A stretch of DNA of 64,000 nucleotides from Nitrosomonas sp. sh817. GTDB lineage: Bacteria; Pseudomonadota; Gammaproteobacteria; Burkholderiales; Nitrosomonadaceae. The notes beneath the pieces were generated by a model that saw nothing but the letters and a program-made list of their open reading frames with translations, had not been told where the DNA came from and ran no database searches. Shown one piece after another: positions 27,476 to 35,784 of this stretch. Both the position numbers and the translations under genes were made by a program. Within the stretch, counting starts at the first letter, position 1, and each line of letters begins with the position of its first letter. The DNA lies in the NCBI RefSeq assembly GCF_030908545.1, contig NZ_CP133083.1, forward strand, positions 2,241,691-2,305,690, written 5' to 3'.

Positions 27476-27495
27476 AACCCAGCCGAAGCTGGGTT
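27476..27495 (-). terminator. Rho-independent terminator of the PEP-CTERM gene
   Basis: AACCCAGC and GCTGGGTT form an 8-bp stem with a 4-nt loop. On the minus strand the stem is followed by a T-run (GGGTTTTTTG), 26 bp beyond the stop codon at 27522. Confidence 0.85.
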
Positions 27496-27521
27496 GCTTT
27501 CACTGCTAACACGTACAAAGA

Positions 27522-28622
27522 TCAAGCCGCTTCTTTTAGCTTTCTTCGGCATGCCATGAAACCCATCAACCCTAAACCGGCAAGAAGCATCGCATAGGTT
27601 TCCGGTTCGGGCACTGCGGTAATCACCGTCAACGAGATTTTGCCACCTTCGTTGTGAAAATCGATCCCCAAGCCATCACCTAAACCGGCAAATGTGAAGC
27701 CGACTGTATCAAAACCGTTCAAACTGTCGGCAACCAGGAAATCCCAATGATCGCCGGGTGAAGGAAGGTAGCCATCAATGAATTCGAACTTGAAATTGCC
27801 GCCGGTAAAGAATGCATTCCCATCGATATCCAGCACATCGTATTGACCGCTATTCACTCCTGCGATTTCAAAAACATAATTCCCGCTACTATGCAGATCG
27901 CCATCGATACTTAGGGTTCCCGGCGATGACCCTGGAATTACGGTTGCACTTGAGCCTATGTTCACGTTCCCTACGAGGGTACCTGTTCCTTTTAAGCTAC
28001 CGCCATGAATATCTATGAACATGAATTCGATCTCGCCGTTGTTGACAGTTTCTCCATAAAACTGTGTATAGCTATAGCCATCAGCGTTAGAAGTAGCGAA
28101 AGGATTTTGAAAACTTCCAGTATTTACAAAAGTTCCAACATGTAGCTCATGGTTGATAAAATCGCCGGAATTTGTCACTTCACCGTTAATTATAACCTGA
28201 CTATTTACATCAAAAAGCCCGGAGTTATCTAAAGCAGAAGCTTCTATGGTGTCATGACCGCTTTTGTTAATGTCACCAACAAAACGTCCTGAATTACTTA
28301 TAAGACCTCCGCCGTATATATGATCATTACCACGACCAAAAACGACTAACCCGTGATTAATCAAGCTTCCATGATTTTCTATGTCTGCACCTCCCCAGTC
28401 ATCACCTACCCAAAGGTAGCCATGATTTTGCAAATCACCATAATTTCTCAATGTCGCGGATGATGCCACTATTAAAAAACCAAAGTTTTCAAATGGAGTC
28501 AGGTAATTTTCTGCCTCATCATCTGAAAAAATAACTATATCTCCATAGTTCGGATTCGGTGAGATTTGATAAGCAACCGCAAGCGAGGATGTACTAGCCG
28601 CAATGATACTCGCCGCTACCAA
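27522..28622 (-). CDS. PEP-CTERM protein, apparently phase-variable (OFF in this sequence)
   Basis: In-frame coding runs 27522-28622 with 366 residues: the end of a signal peptide (SLVAASIIAASTSSLAVAYQ), a glycine- and asparagine-rich beta-helix-like body (NYGDLQNHGYLWVGDD, NSGDFINHELHVGTF), and a C-terminal sorting signal VPEPETYAMLLAGLGLMGF plus a basic tail (CRRKLKEAA). PEP-CTERM proteins are sorted by exosortase. The first codon here would be TTG, without a ribosome site. A proper start is the ATG at 28697-28699 with AAAGGAAAAGT before it, giving MLRK, but it is out of frame: nine TTTGAGA repeats lie between. With 9 copies it ends after 27 codons (A-W-stop); with 7 or 10 copies the ATG joins the long frame and supplies a normal signal peptide n-region. 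Confidence 0.85.
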   Translation of the reverse strand: MVAASIIAASTSSLAVAYQISPNPNYGDIVIFSDDEAENYLTPFENFGFLIVASSATLRNYGDLQNHGYLWVGDDWGGADIENHGSLINHGLVVFGRGNDHIYGGGLISNSGRFVGDINKSGHDTIEASALDNSGLFDVNSQVIINGEVTNSGDFINHELHVGTFVNTGSFQNPFATSNADGYSYTQFYGETVNNGEIEFMFIDIHGGSLKGTGTLVGNVNIGSSATVIPGSSPGTLSIDGDLHSSGNYVFEIAGVNSGQYDVLDIDGNAFFTGGNFKFEFIDGYLPSPGDHWDFLVADSLNGFDTVGFTFAGLGDGLGIDFHNEGGKISLTVITAVPEPETYAMLLAGLGLMGFMACRRKLKEAA

Positions 28623-28624
28623 GC

Positions 28625-28687
28625 TTTGAGATTTGAGATTTGAGATTTGAGATTTGAGATTTGAGATTTGAGATTTGAGATTTGAGA
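28625..28687. repeat. Nine-copy heptanucleotide repeat TTTGAGA (TCTCAAA on coding strand)
   Basis: Nine perfect tandem copies of TTTGAGA, 63 bp, sit in the coding strand just after the ATG at 28699 and before the body of the PEP-CTERM gene. On the coding strand one 21-nt period encodes SQISNLK. A seven-base unit shifts the frame with each gain or loss, so copy numbers 7 or 10 (n = 1 mod 3) restore the gene. Perfection of all copies suggests recent slippage. Confidence 0.97.
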
Positions 28688-28837
28688 TTTTCTTAACATA
28701 CTTTTCCTTTTTTTATTATTACTTCAAGTAATTAAATTATTTTTTAATTACAGAGAATTTTCTTGCTCCTAGAACCACAATGAAGAGCAAGAGTTTCATT
28801 CTCTTCACAAAGACACAATATGTCAATCTTTTAACCT

Positions 28838-30469
28838 TCATGATCTACCGCCCTGTTTCTCCAAATGCGCCTCCACATCCTTGCGGCTGAAACCAATTGC
28901 GCTGGCGACACGATCGGCATGGCTGACTTTGGAAATACCGGGGATCAGTCGGTGCGTCGGGCCTTGCAGGAATTCGACTTGCAGGTAATGGCCAATGCCG
29001 TCTTGCTGCAGCAGTTCGCACAGTTCGTGATTGTGCGTGACCAACAATGTGCTGGCACCGAGTTTATGGAATCCTTTCAGGATATATTCCGAAATCGTCA
29101 TTTTTTCCTCGAACGTGGTGCCTTCGGATAACTCGTCGAGTACCACCAGGCTGCGTGGCGTGGAATTGAAGAAAATTTCGCGCGTGCGTTGCAGTTCGTG
29201 ACCGAAACGCCCCATTGCGGCGCTGAGCTGGCCGGGGTCAGGCACTTGATAGTAAAGATGTTCCGCTGGCACCAATTGCCCTTGCACCGCAGGAATATAG
29301 CAACCGATCTGCCCAAGCAGTTGAATCTGCACTACGGTTTTGCAGTAAGCCGTTTTGCCGCCGCTGTTCGGTCCGGTAATGATCAGCACCCGCCCCGCCG
29401 CGTCGAGTTCGATATCGTTCGGCACGTAATCCGGAATTGTCCGGATTAGTAACGGATTCCGTGCCTGGCTGACGATCAGCCGGTGCTGCTTGTCAGCGAC
29501 GATAGCCGGCAGTATTTTAGCGCCGGGCAACTTCTGGCCGTAGCGGTTAAGCGACAACAGTTCATCGATCATGCCGAACGCTTCAAATGCTTTCGCCAGT
29601 TCCGGGCTTTCGCGGAAATGTTTGCGCAATGGATAAATAATCGTATCGCGGTCGGATACGCCCATCGCCAACAAGATGATCGGAAACACCGGCGCAGTCA
29701 GCGCCAAAATGCCGTAGCCGATATACGACGCACTGAACTGCGGCATGAAATTTTCAAAGAAAAACAACACACCGTACGACGCTGCAAAAAACAGGATGGC
29801 CGGAAAAATCTTGAACAACGACGGCCGGAAGCGGGCAAACAAATCAAACGGTTTCTTTTCTTTGCTGGTCTTGAATTTACCGCCTGACGAATACACCGGT
29901 CCTTTCATCAAGGCATAAGTGCGCGATTCGCTGAAATCCCCAATAGCACCAAGCAGTGCACGTAAATAAGCAGATTGCGGTTGGCGGATTTGCGCGGCGC
30001 CTTCGGTCAGTTCGATTGCGAATTGTGTCCCGTCCTGAAATTGCCGGTAACCGTAACCGCCGAATTCCAGCTTATCGCTTCGGCTGGCCGGTTCCTCGGT
30101 CGTCAAACCGCCGGTAAATTCACCATACAGCAAGTATTTTAACGATTTCTCCAGTGGCGCCACTTTATTGACATATCTCACCAGCACATCGAGCAACGCC
30201 GGATTTTCCGCAATTTCCCGCAAGGCATCTTGCTTTTGCTGCAACACTGCCGCGTCATGCACCGGACGGGCAAGTGCGCGGTACAATGTCAGCCGGCCGA
30301 CTTCGGTTTGCGTGCGATCAATCGCATGAAACAAGGCTTGCGCTTCGATAGCATCGAAGGTTTTCGGATCGAGTGCTTCGTAATCCGCGTCAGAAGGCCG
30401 GATGTCTTCCAGGGCTGCAGGCCGGCCGGAATCGGACAAGATGAATTTTTTTCGCCAAATATCAATCAT
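28838..30469 (-). CDS. Membrane-anchored MutS-like ATPase
   Basis: 543 residues. A helical MutS lever-like region spans about 30-200; two hydrophobic segments at about 220-270 (IFPAILFFAASYGVLFFF and ILALTAPVFPIILLA) anchor it in the membrane. The C-terminal ATPase has Walker A GPNSGGKT (about 362-369), a PDPGQLSAAMGRFGHEL signal segment, Walker B SLVVLDELSEGT and LLVTHNHEL, all typical of MutS. It lacks the mismatch-reading N-terminal domain of MutS. Such membrane MutS relatives are widespread but their job is not established. It is divergent from the exporter genes. Confidence 0.85.
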   Translation of the reverse strand: MIDIWRKKFILSDSGRPAALEDIRPSDADYEALDPKTFDAIEAQALFHAIDRTQTEVGRLTLYRALARPVHDAAVLQQKQDALREIAENPALLDVLVRYVNKVAPLEKSLKYLLYGEFTGGLTTEEPASRSDKLEFGGYGYRQFQDGTQFAIELTEGAAQIRQPQSAYLRALLGAIGDFSESRTYALMKGPVYSSGGKFKTSKEKKPFDLFARFRPSLFKIFPAILFFAASYGVLFFFENFMPQFSASYIGYGILALTAPVFPIILLAMGVSDRDTIIYPLRKHFRESPELAKAFEAFGMIDELLSLNRYGQKLPGAKILPAIVADKQHRLIVSQARNPLLIRTIPDYVPNDIELDAAGRVLIITGPNSGGKTAYCKTVVQIQLLGQIGCYIPAVQGQLVPAEHLYYQVPDPGQLSAAMGRFGHELQRTREIFFNSTPRSLVVLDELSEGTTFEEKMTISEYILKGFHKLGASTLLVTHNHELCELLQQDGIGHYLQVEFLQGPTHRLIPGISKVSHADRVASAIGFSRKDVEAHLEKQGGRS

Positions 30470-30598
30470 AGCAATCGTTTGTCAGGGTTTATCGTGATAC
30501 GTCGGCAAGCCGTGTAAATGAACGTGTAAAATACGCATATTTGCCAGGAAACACAACTCGATGTCCGCTCATTTTTATCCGTCACACCGTTTCTCATC

Positions 30599-31750
30599 AT
30601 GCCACTTACTAAGAAACCGCTCCGCGCTATCGGTTTGATCGCGCTTGCCGGCGGACTTGCCGCCGCCGCATGGTATTACACCCGCCCCAAGCCGCTGGAA
30701 GTGGATGTCGCCGTCATCACCACCGGCAGCGTCGAGGCGACGGTTGTCAATACCCGCGCGGGCACGATCAAATCCTGTCAGCGCTCCAATTTGGCGCCGA
30801 TTACCGGCGGCCAGATCGCCAAAATCCGGGTAAAAGAAGGCGACCATGTGCAACAGGGCCAAGTACTGCTGGAGCTTTGGAATCAGGATCTTGTGGCGCA
30901 ACGTGAGCTGGCGCAGCGGCAATTGGCGATGGCGCAGGAGCGCCGCCGCGAAACCTGCATTCTGGCCGAGAATGCCCGGCGCGAGTCGATCCGTACGCAA
31001 CAATTGGTTGCGCAAGGCTTCGTCAGTTCGCAACGCGCCGATGACGTCAACGCCAATGCCCGTTCGCGCCAGGCCAGTTGCGAAGCGGCTGCTTCCGATA
31101 TCCAGCGTGCCGAGGCGCAAATCCGCGTCTCGCAAGCCGGAATCGAGCGCACCATCATCACCGCGCCGTTTTCCGGCGTGATCGGAAAAATTTCCGGCGA
31201 GCTGGGCGAATTCACCACACCGTCGCCACCGGGTATCCCGACACCGCCGACGATCGATTTGATCGACGACCGTTGCTTATACGTCACCGCACCGATGGAC
31301 GAAGTGGACGCGCCGAAAATCAGAGTCGGCCAGGAAGCGCGCATCACGCTCGATGCCATGCCCAATAAAATCTTTCCCGGCACAATCCGCCGCATTGCAC
31401 CGTATGTGACCGAGATTGAAAAACAAGCACGCACGGTCGATATTGAAGTGGACTTTCAACACATCCCGGCGGATATTCCGCTGTTGGTCGGCTACAGCGC
31501 CGACGTGGAAGTCATTCTGGAACGCAGAGACGAGGTGTTACGTATTCCGACACAGGCCATTCGCCAGGAAAACAAAGTCTGGCTGGTGGATGCGCAAAAC
31601 CGGCTGGTTGAACAGCCTGTGGAAGCCGGTCTCAGCAACTGGAGTTTCACCGAGATCCGCAGCGGTTTGAAAGCGGGCGATCAAGTGTTGATTTCGTTCG
31701 ACCGGGAAGGCATCGGAACCGGCGTCGCCGTGCAACGTAAACAACCATGA
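30599..31750 (+). CDS. Periplasmic adaptor (HlyD/MacA-like membrane fusion protein)
   Basis: 383 residues with an N-terminal membrane anchor at about 10-27, a lipoyl half-motif (about 50-90; GGQIAKIRVKEGDHVQQGQVL), an alpha-hairpin (about 95-180), the second lipoyl half with TAPFSGVIGKI, and the beta-barrel with a DxxxxIRVGQEARITLDAMP-like segment. It bridges an inner-membrane ABC transporter to an outer-membrane channel. It overlaps the ATPase gene by 4 bp (ATGA) and belongs to a three-gene MacAB-like operon. The outer-membrane TolC partner is not in the window. Confidence 0.92.
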   Translation: MPLTKKPLRAIGLIALAGGLAAAAWYYTRPKPLEVDVAVITTGSVEATVVNTRAGTIKSCQRSNLAPITGGQIAKIRVKEGDHVQQGQVLLELWNQDLVAQRELAQRQLAMAQERRRETCILAENARRESIRTQQLVAQGFVSSQRADDVNANARSRQASCEAAASDIQRAEAQIRVSQAGIERTIITAPFSGVIGKISGELGEFTTPSPPGIPTPPTIDLIDDRCLYVTAPMDEVDAPKIRVGQEARITLDAMPNKIFPGTIRRIAPYVTEIEKQARTVDIEVDFQHIPADIPLLVGYSADVEVILERRDEVLRIPTQAIRQENKVWLVDAQNRLVEQPVEAGLSNWSFTEIRSGLKAGDQVLISFDREGIGTGVAVQRKQP

Positions 31751-32430
31751 TCCGCCTGACCGGTATTAACCGGACTTTCCAGATGGGCGATCAAGCGGTG
31801 CATGCTTTAAACCATATCGATTTGAGTATCGCTTCCGGTGAATACGTTTCAGTGATGGGACCTTCCGGTTCCGGAAAGTCAACCTTGCTCAATATCATCG
31901 GGTTGCTGGACAGACCCGACAGCGGCCGTTACGAGCTGGATAACCGGTTAATTACCGATTTGTCCGAAAACGAACTGGCGCAAATCCGCCGCGAGAAAAT
32001 CGGTTTCGTATTTCAATCGTTTCATCTGATTCCGCGCTTAACCGCGGCGGAAAATATTGAACTGCCGCTGATTCTCGGCGGTGTGCCGCCGGAGCAACGG
32101 CAAACACGCGTCAACGATGCCTTGCAAGCATTTGAATTGCAACAACGCGCGCGCCACCGTCCCGCCGAGCTTTCCGGCGGCCAGCGGCAACGCGTGGCGA
32201 TTGCGCGCGCCACCATCATGCAACCCAGCGTCATCCTGGCTGACGAGCCGACCGGCAACCTGGATCATCAAACCGGCGCGGAAGTCATGCTGCTTCTGGA
32301 AGCGCTGCATCACCGCGGAACCACGCTGATCGTCGTCACGCATGACCGCGAACTGGGTGCCCGCGCGCATCGTCAGATCGGCATGCGCGACGGCCGGATA
32401 ATGACGGACCAGAGCGATGACACTCACTGA
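31747..32430 (+). CDS. ABC transporter ATP-binding protein, MacB/LolD type
   Basis: 227 residues with Walker [10 protein letters not shown] (about 38-46), Q-loop [13 protein letters not shown], signature [14 protein letters not shown] (about 139-152), Walker [13 protein letters not shown], and the switch H in VVTHD. These match the MacB, LolD and FtsE group. It drives the exporter formed with the permease and adaptor; substrates of MacAB systems include macrolides, lipopeptides and toxins, but the cargo cannot be read from sequence. Overlaps the permease gene by 14 bp. Confidence 0.94.
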   Translation: MIRLTGINRTFQMGDQAVHALNHIDLSIASGEYVSVMGPSGSGKSTLLNIIGLLDRPDSGRYELDNRLITDLSENELAQIRREKIGFVFQSFHLIPRLTAAENIELPLILGGVPPEQRQTRVNDALQAFELQQRARHRPAELSGGQRQRVAIARATIMQPSVILADEPTGNLDHQTGAEVMLLLEALHHRGTTLIVVTHDRELGARAHRQIGMRDGRIMTDQSDDTH

Positions 32431-33619
32431 TACGCTGCAAACTTCGTTGAAAACCGTGGTGAACTATCGCGTGCGCTCGTTGCTGATCATTCTGGCGATG
32501 GCGCTCGGCGTTGCCGCCGTGGTGGTGTTGACAGCAATCGGGGATGGCGCGCGGAATTATGTGATCAATCAATTTTCTTCGATCGGCACTAACTTGCTGG
32601 TGGTATTGCCGGGACGCGCGGAAACTTCCGGTTCGTTCCTCGGCGCGGTACTCGGTCAAACACCGCGTGATCTGACGTTGAAAGACGCGCAATTGATCGG
32701 CCGCCTGCCGCAAGTGCGGCGTTACGCGCCGCTCAATGTCGGCGAAGCGGAGCTGTCCGCAGCCAACCGCCTGCGCGAAGTCACGGTACTCGGCAGCAAT
32801 GCCAATCTGATCCCAATCCGCCATATGAAATTGGCGCAAGGCAGTTTCATGGCAGCCGGCACCGAAAACAGCGCTCAGATTGTTTTAGGCGCTAAAATCG
32901 CACGGGAATTCTTTCCCCGCACGCAAGCAATCGGACAGCGCGTACGCCTGGGCGACAGCCGCTTTCTGGTTTCCGGCGTCCTGGCGGCACAAGGGGAAAC
33001 GATGGGTTTTAATACCGATGAGATTGTCATCATCCCAATCGATTTCGCACAAACCATGTTTAACACCACCTCGCTGTTCCGGATTTTGATCGAAGCCAAA
33101 AGTCACAGCGAAATCGAACCCGCTAAACAAGCAATCCTAGCCACCCTGAAGCAAAGTCACGATGGCGAGGAAGATACCACCGTGATTACCCAGGATGCCA
33201 TCCTGGCAACCTTCGATAAAATCCTGCAAGCATTGACCTTGGCGGTTGCCGGCATTGCCGCGATCAGTCTGATCGTCGCCGGGATTCTGATCATGAACGT
33301 GATGCTGGTTGCGGTCAGCCAGCGCACTGCGGAAATCGGCCTATTGAAAGCCATCGGCGCGACTTCCGGCGACATCCGCCGGTTGTTCTTCGCCGAAGCG
33401 GTCTGGTTATCGCTGACAGGCGCTGTGTTGGGATTCCTGCTCGGTCAATCCGGCAGTCTGCTGCTGCGGTTAGCATTTCCTCAACTGCCTGCGTGGGCGC
33501 CCGCTTGGGCTTCGATTGCAGGCATCTTGGTCGCACTGGCAACCGGCGTTCTAGCCAGCCTTTTCCCCGCCAACCGTGCAGCACGGCTCGATGCGGTGAA
33601 AGCGCTAGGGAAAAAATAA
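32417..33619 (+). CDS. ABC transporter permease, MacB/FtsX type
   Basis: 400 residues: membrane segment 1 at about 18-40, a large periplasmic MacB_PCD domain (about 45-255), and three C-terminal membrane segments at about 275-300, 325-350 and 360-385, the FtsX fold. The motif VSQRTAEIGLLKAIGATSGDIRRLF (written in parts: VSQRTAEIGLLKAIGA, TSGDIRRLF) marks the cytoplasmic coupling helix. It is the transmembrane part of the exporter. Its last ~340 bp are repeated at 38271, in a damaged form. Confidence 0.93.
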   Translation: MTLTDTLQTSLKTVVNYRVRSLLIILAMALGVAAVVVLTAIGDGARNYVINQFSSIGTNLLVVLPGRAETSGSFLGAVLGQTPRDLTLKDAQLIGRLPQVRRYAPLNVGEAELSAANRLREVTVLGSNANLIPIRHMKLAQGSFMAAGTENSAQIVLGAKIAREFFPRTQAIGQRVRLGDSRFLVSGVLAAQGETMGFNTDEIVIIPIDFAQTMFNTTSLFRILIEAKSHSEIEPAKQAILATLKQSHDGEEDTTVITQDAILATFDKILQALTLAVAGIAAISLIVAGILIMNVMLVAVSQRTAEIGLLKAIGATSGDIRRLFFAEAVWLSLTGAVLGFLLGQSGSLLLRLAFPQLPAWAPAWASIAGILVALATGVLASLFPANRAARLDAVKALGKK

Positions 33620-34048
33620 ACATGATGAGTACTTGCTAGCGCCGACTCATGCAGGAATACATGAATGCCCTGCCTGCTAACGCGCATTTGTCTCTTTGTG
33701 ACGATTGATAAGAATAATCATCCGTCGCGCAACCGGTCAGCCCCAAAATAATCAACAATAAAATCGCAAAATTTTTTACGAGCATTTCTCATCCCCATCA
33801 GATAGATCAATATCGCCTCTTAAAATAGTCAGCGACTGTTTCTCAAAGCGGATACAAGCATCCTAGCTTAGTTAAAACACTGAGGTATATTGGGGAATCA
33901 CTTGTTTTTCAGTAAGTAAAACCATTAGTGAGCGGGGACGTTCAATACAACATCATTGGAATGTAGCTTGGATTACACGGGAGGGCGACCGTAAAGAAGA
34001 AAGAATGGATTCGAAGCGGCGATTCTCCGGCAACTTCCGGGAGCAGTA
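33211..34048 (+). repeat. Left copy of a long direct repeat (complete)
   Basis: The segment covers the permease 3' end, a small lipoprotein gene on the other strand and 260 bp of noncoding DNA. It reappears at 38271-38921 in the same orientation, with high identity by eye and scattered substitutions. This copy is intact. The 333 bp from 33786 to 34118 contain no other gene that I can support. Confidence 0.9.
33636..33785 (-). CDS. Small lipoprotein, 49 residues
   Basis: Start ATG at 33783-33785, preceded by GGGGATGAG; stop TAG at 33636-33638. The peptide opens MLVKNFAILLLIILGLTGC, with a basic start, a hydrophobic core and a lipobox L-T-G-C at 16-19, so it should be processed by signal peptidase II. 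The short mature part has three more cysteines. It lies antisense to nothing and just after the ABC permease, convergent with it. In the right repeat copy the same start persists but the 190-bp deletion removes the rest. Confidence 0.6.
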   Translation of the reverse strand: MLVKNFAILLLIILGLTGCATDDYSYQSSQRDKCALAGRAFMYSCMSRR

Positions 34049-34118
34049 ATTCCATTTTTAAACAAAACAAAAAAATGCTCTTTCCAGATTGTTGCCAGAT
34101 ACTTTTTAGACAGTGTCA

Positions 34119-34412
34119 TTAATGAACATGTGCATGACAATTTGAAATCAAGCACATACCATTCAACCCCTCCATAGCGGGTCGTAATTCATTTAGCATT
34201 TTCTGCGCTTGATCTTCCTTGCAGGCAAGGATTATTACCGCATTCTCATCGGAAACCAGGAGATCGTCCGGATTCCGCGCACCTCGTGAACCGAGGCCCC
34301 CTGCTTTTTTGATGACGGTATATCCGCGTACTTCGGATCTCTCTAACAATTCTATCAATTGATTGAGGTGTTCAATTCCAACAACGATTTCAAATCTTTT
34401 CATTAGTATCAT
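34119..34412 (-). CDS. PII-like signalling protein
   Basis: 97 residues with AGAGAGGAAT before the first ATG. The fold is that of PII/CPII/SbtB-like proteins: beta strand KRFEIVVGIEHL, helix NQLIELLERS, GYTVIKKAGGLGSRG (base of the T-loop) and a second beta-alpha-beta half ending MCLISNCHAH. The T-loop is short and lacks the uridylylated tyrosine context of GlnB. The C-terminal cysteine and histidines might bind a metal. Relatives are linked with bicarbonate or carboxysome genes, but none are near here, so the sensed molecule is unknown. Confidence 0.8.
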   Translation of the reverse strand: MILMKRFEIVVGIEHLNQLIELLERSEVRGYTVIKKAGGLGSRGARNPDDLLVSDENAVIILACKEDQAQKMLNELRPAMEGLNGMCLISNCHAHVH

Positions 34413-34692
34413 TTACTTATTCCTCTCTCTAAAAACCCAATAACCATCGAATAGAAATATAAGATGCTTTTTTCATAGTTACTCGCATTCCCTCGAATTC
34501 CTGCGACTCCTTGTGCGTTCCCGATAATTCTTTTCAGACACAAGAAAACAAAGCCATCTTAGTTGAATTAATAGAGGGGGTATATTAAGGAAACCATGGT
34601 TTCTTCCTACAGGAAACTATTAGGCGGCCTTACTTCAGCGGGTAAACCTGCTGAGTGAAAATGTCCGTCATGTGGTGTCGAACCGATACCCT

Positions 34693-35043
34693 CTAAATTG
34701 ATTCCATAAATCCTCTGAGGATGACAGCATGGTTAATTTCCACATTTTTAGCCGAATATACCAAGGTCACAATTCTGTGTTTGGTTAATAAGTCTGAAAC
34801 ATTTGTTATAGCAGGATTTTGTGCAAGTTCTTCAACATAGCGGGTACGAAACTCAAGAAATCTTTCCGGATCATGCCCAAACCACTTGCGTAATCCCGGC
34901 GAAGGCGCGATTTCTTTGAGCCACAAATCAATAGCTGCCCGTTCTTTAGTCAAACCTCGCGGCCACAATCGATCCACCAGAATTCTGTATCCATCATTTG
35001 CTTCAGCCTTCTCATAGGCTCGTTTAATTTTGATAACGCTCAC
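34693..35043 (-). CDS. DUF488 family protein (YeaO-like)
   Basis: 116 residues with the family pattern: KRAYEKAEANDGYRILVDRL then WPRGLTKERA, WLKEIAPSPGLRKWFGHDPERF and the later VTLVYSAKN. DUF488 proteins are small cytosolic proteins of unknown biochemical function, often near stress genes. It sits alone inside the direct-repeat-bounded segment. Confidence 0.88.
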   Translation of the reverse strand: MSVIKIKRAYEKAEANDGYRILVDRLWPRGLTKERAAIDLWLKEIAPSPGLRKWFGHDPERFLEFRTRYVEELAQNPAITNVSDLLTKHRIVTLVYSAKNVEINHAVILRGFMESI

Positions 35044-35244
35044 GGTATTTTCTGAATTTAACAGGCAGCTATCGCCGGCTTAATTCGCCTAGTGGCCCTA
35101 TGTTTTGTCGAAATAGCATCTCATTTTTCCCCTCGCGTTTATAGTTACTCCTGACTGCATTTTTTCAGGCGCCCCCGATGATGTTCCCGCTGTCTGGCAT
35201 AAGTAGCTTAATCACACACATGAGGGGCGCGAACCATATAATTT

Positions 35245-35454
35245 TTAACTCGAACTATTGTCCCATTCCGCTTGAGAATGGCTAGGGCTGTTTGTTCCCA
35301 GCTCAGTAACCTGAATTATGCCTTGCAGACCCCATACAGCATTATCAGTGGATGGCGCCACAACCGCCGCTAAAGAGAACACGACTGTATAGAGGATGGC
35401 AATCGCATAAACCACAAACAACTGAGGTGCTTTTATTAACTCTTTGGTTTCCAT
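35245..35454 (-). CDS. Small membrane protein of unknown function
   Basis: 69 residues. A strong ribosome site (AAGGAG) lies 8 nt before the ATG, which supports real translation. One hydrophobic helix (about 11-33; LFVVYAIAILYTVVFSLAAVV) is followed by a polar tail ending in serines. No family recognised. It is divergent from the LysR-type gene across a 330-bp gap, the usual arrangement of a regulator and its target. Confidence 0.6.
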   Translation of the reverse strand: METKELIKAPQLFVVYAIAILYTVVFSLAAVVAPSTDNAVWGLQGIIQVTELGTNSPSHSQAEWDNSSS

Positions 35455-35784
35455 AATTTATTCTCCTTATGATGCATTTATTGATCATTGATGCAAGTCG
35501 CGATGAATTTCTGACTTGTAAAAATAACCGCACTGACAATACGCTCTATATGGTTGACAATAAAATCATCAATTAATCAACCAAAAACTCATCATTCCAA
35601 GTGATTCAGAGCGAATCAATTAAGGTTGTATAAACATTAACCATTATATTACAATAACAAGAATCATTACTTTTTATAATATAATATTAATCTCAACCTT
35701 GAGAAACATGATATAGATAGAAAACATCCGAGAGAAGTACCGAGAAATGAAACATTTTGTTTCCTAAAGATATACAATAGCAAT
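35455..35784. other. 330-bp AT-rich divergent intergenic region
   Basis: It lies between the small membrane protein gene and the LysR-type regulator. A TTGACA is present on the plus strand near 35553. A stretch at 35653-35671 (aataacaagaatcattact) agrees with about 13 of 19 Fur positions, which is weak in such AT-rich DNA. No gene is visible. Confidence 0.5.

Noticed and set aside
28625..28687. CRISPR array
   Set aside because: The unit is only 7 bp, perfectly tandem and without spacers; it is a simple-sequence repeat.
33973..34155. 60-codon frame on the minus strand next to the PII-like gene
   Set aside because: It overlaps the PII-like gene, lacks a ribosome site and lies in the noncoding part of the direct repeat.
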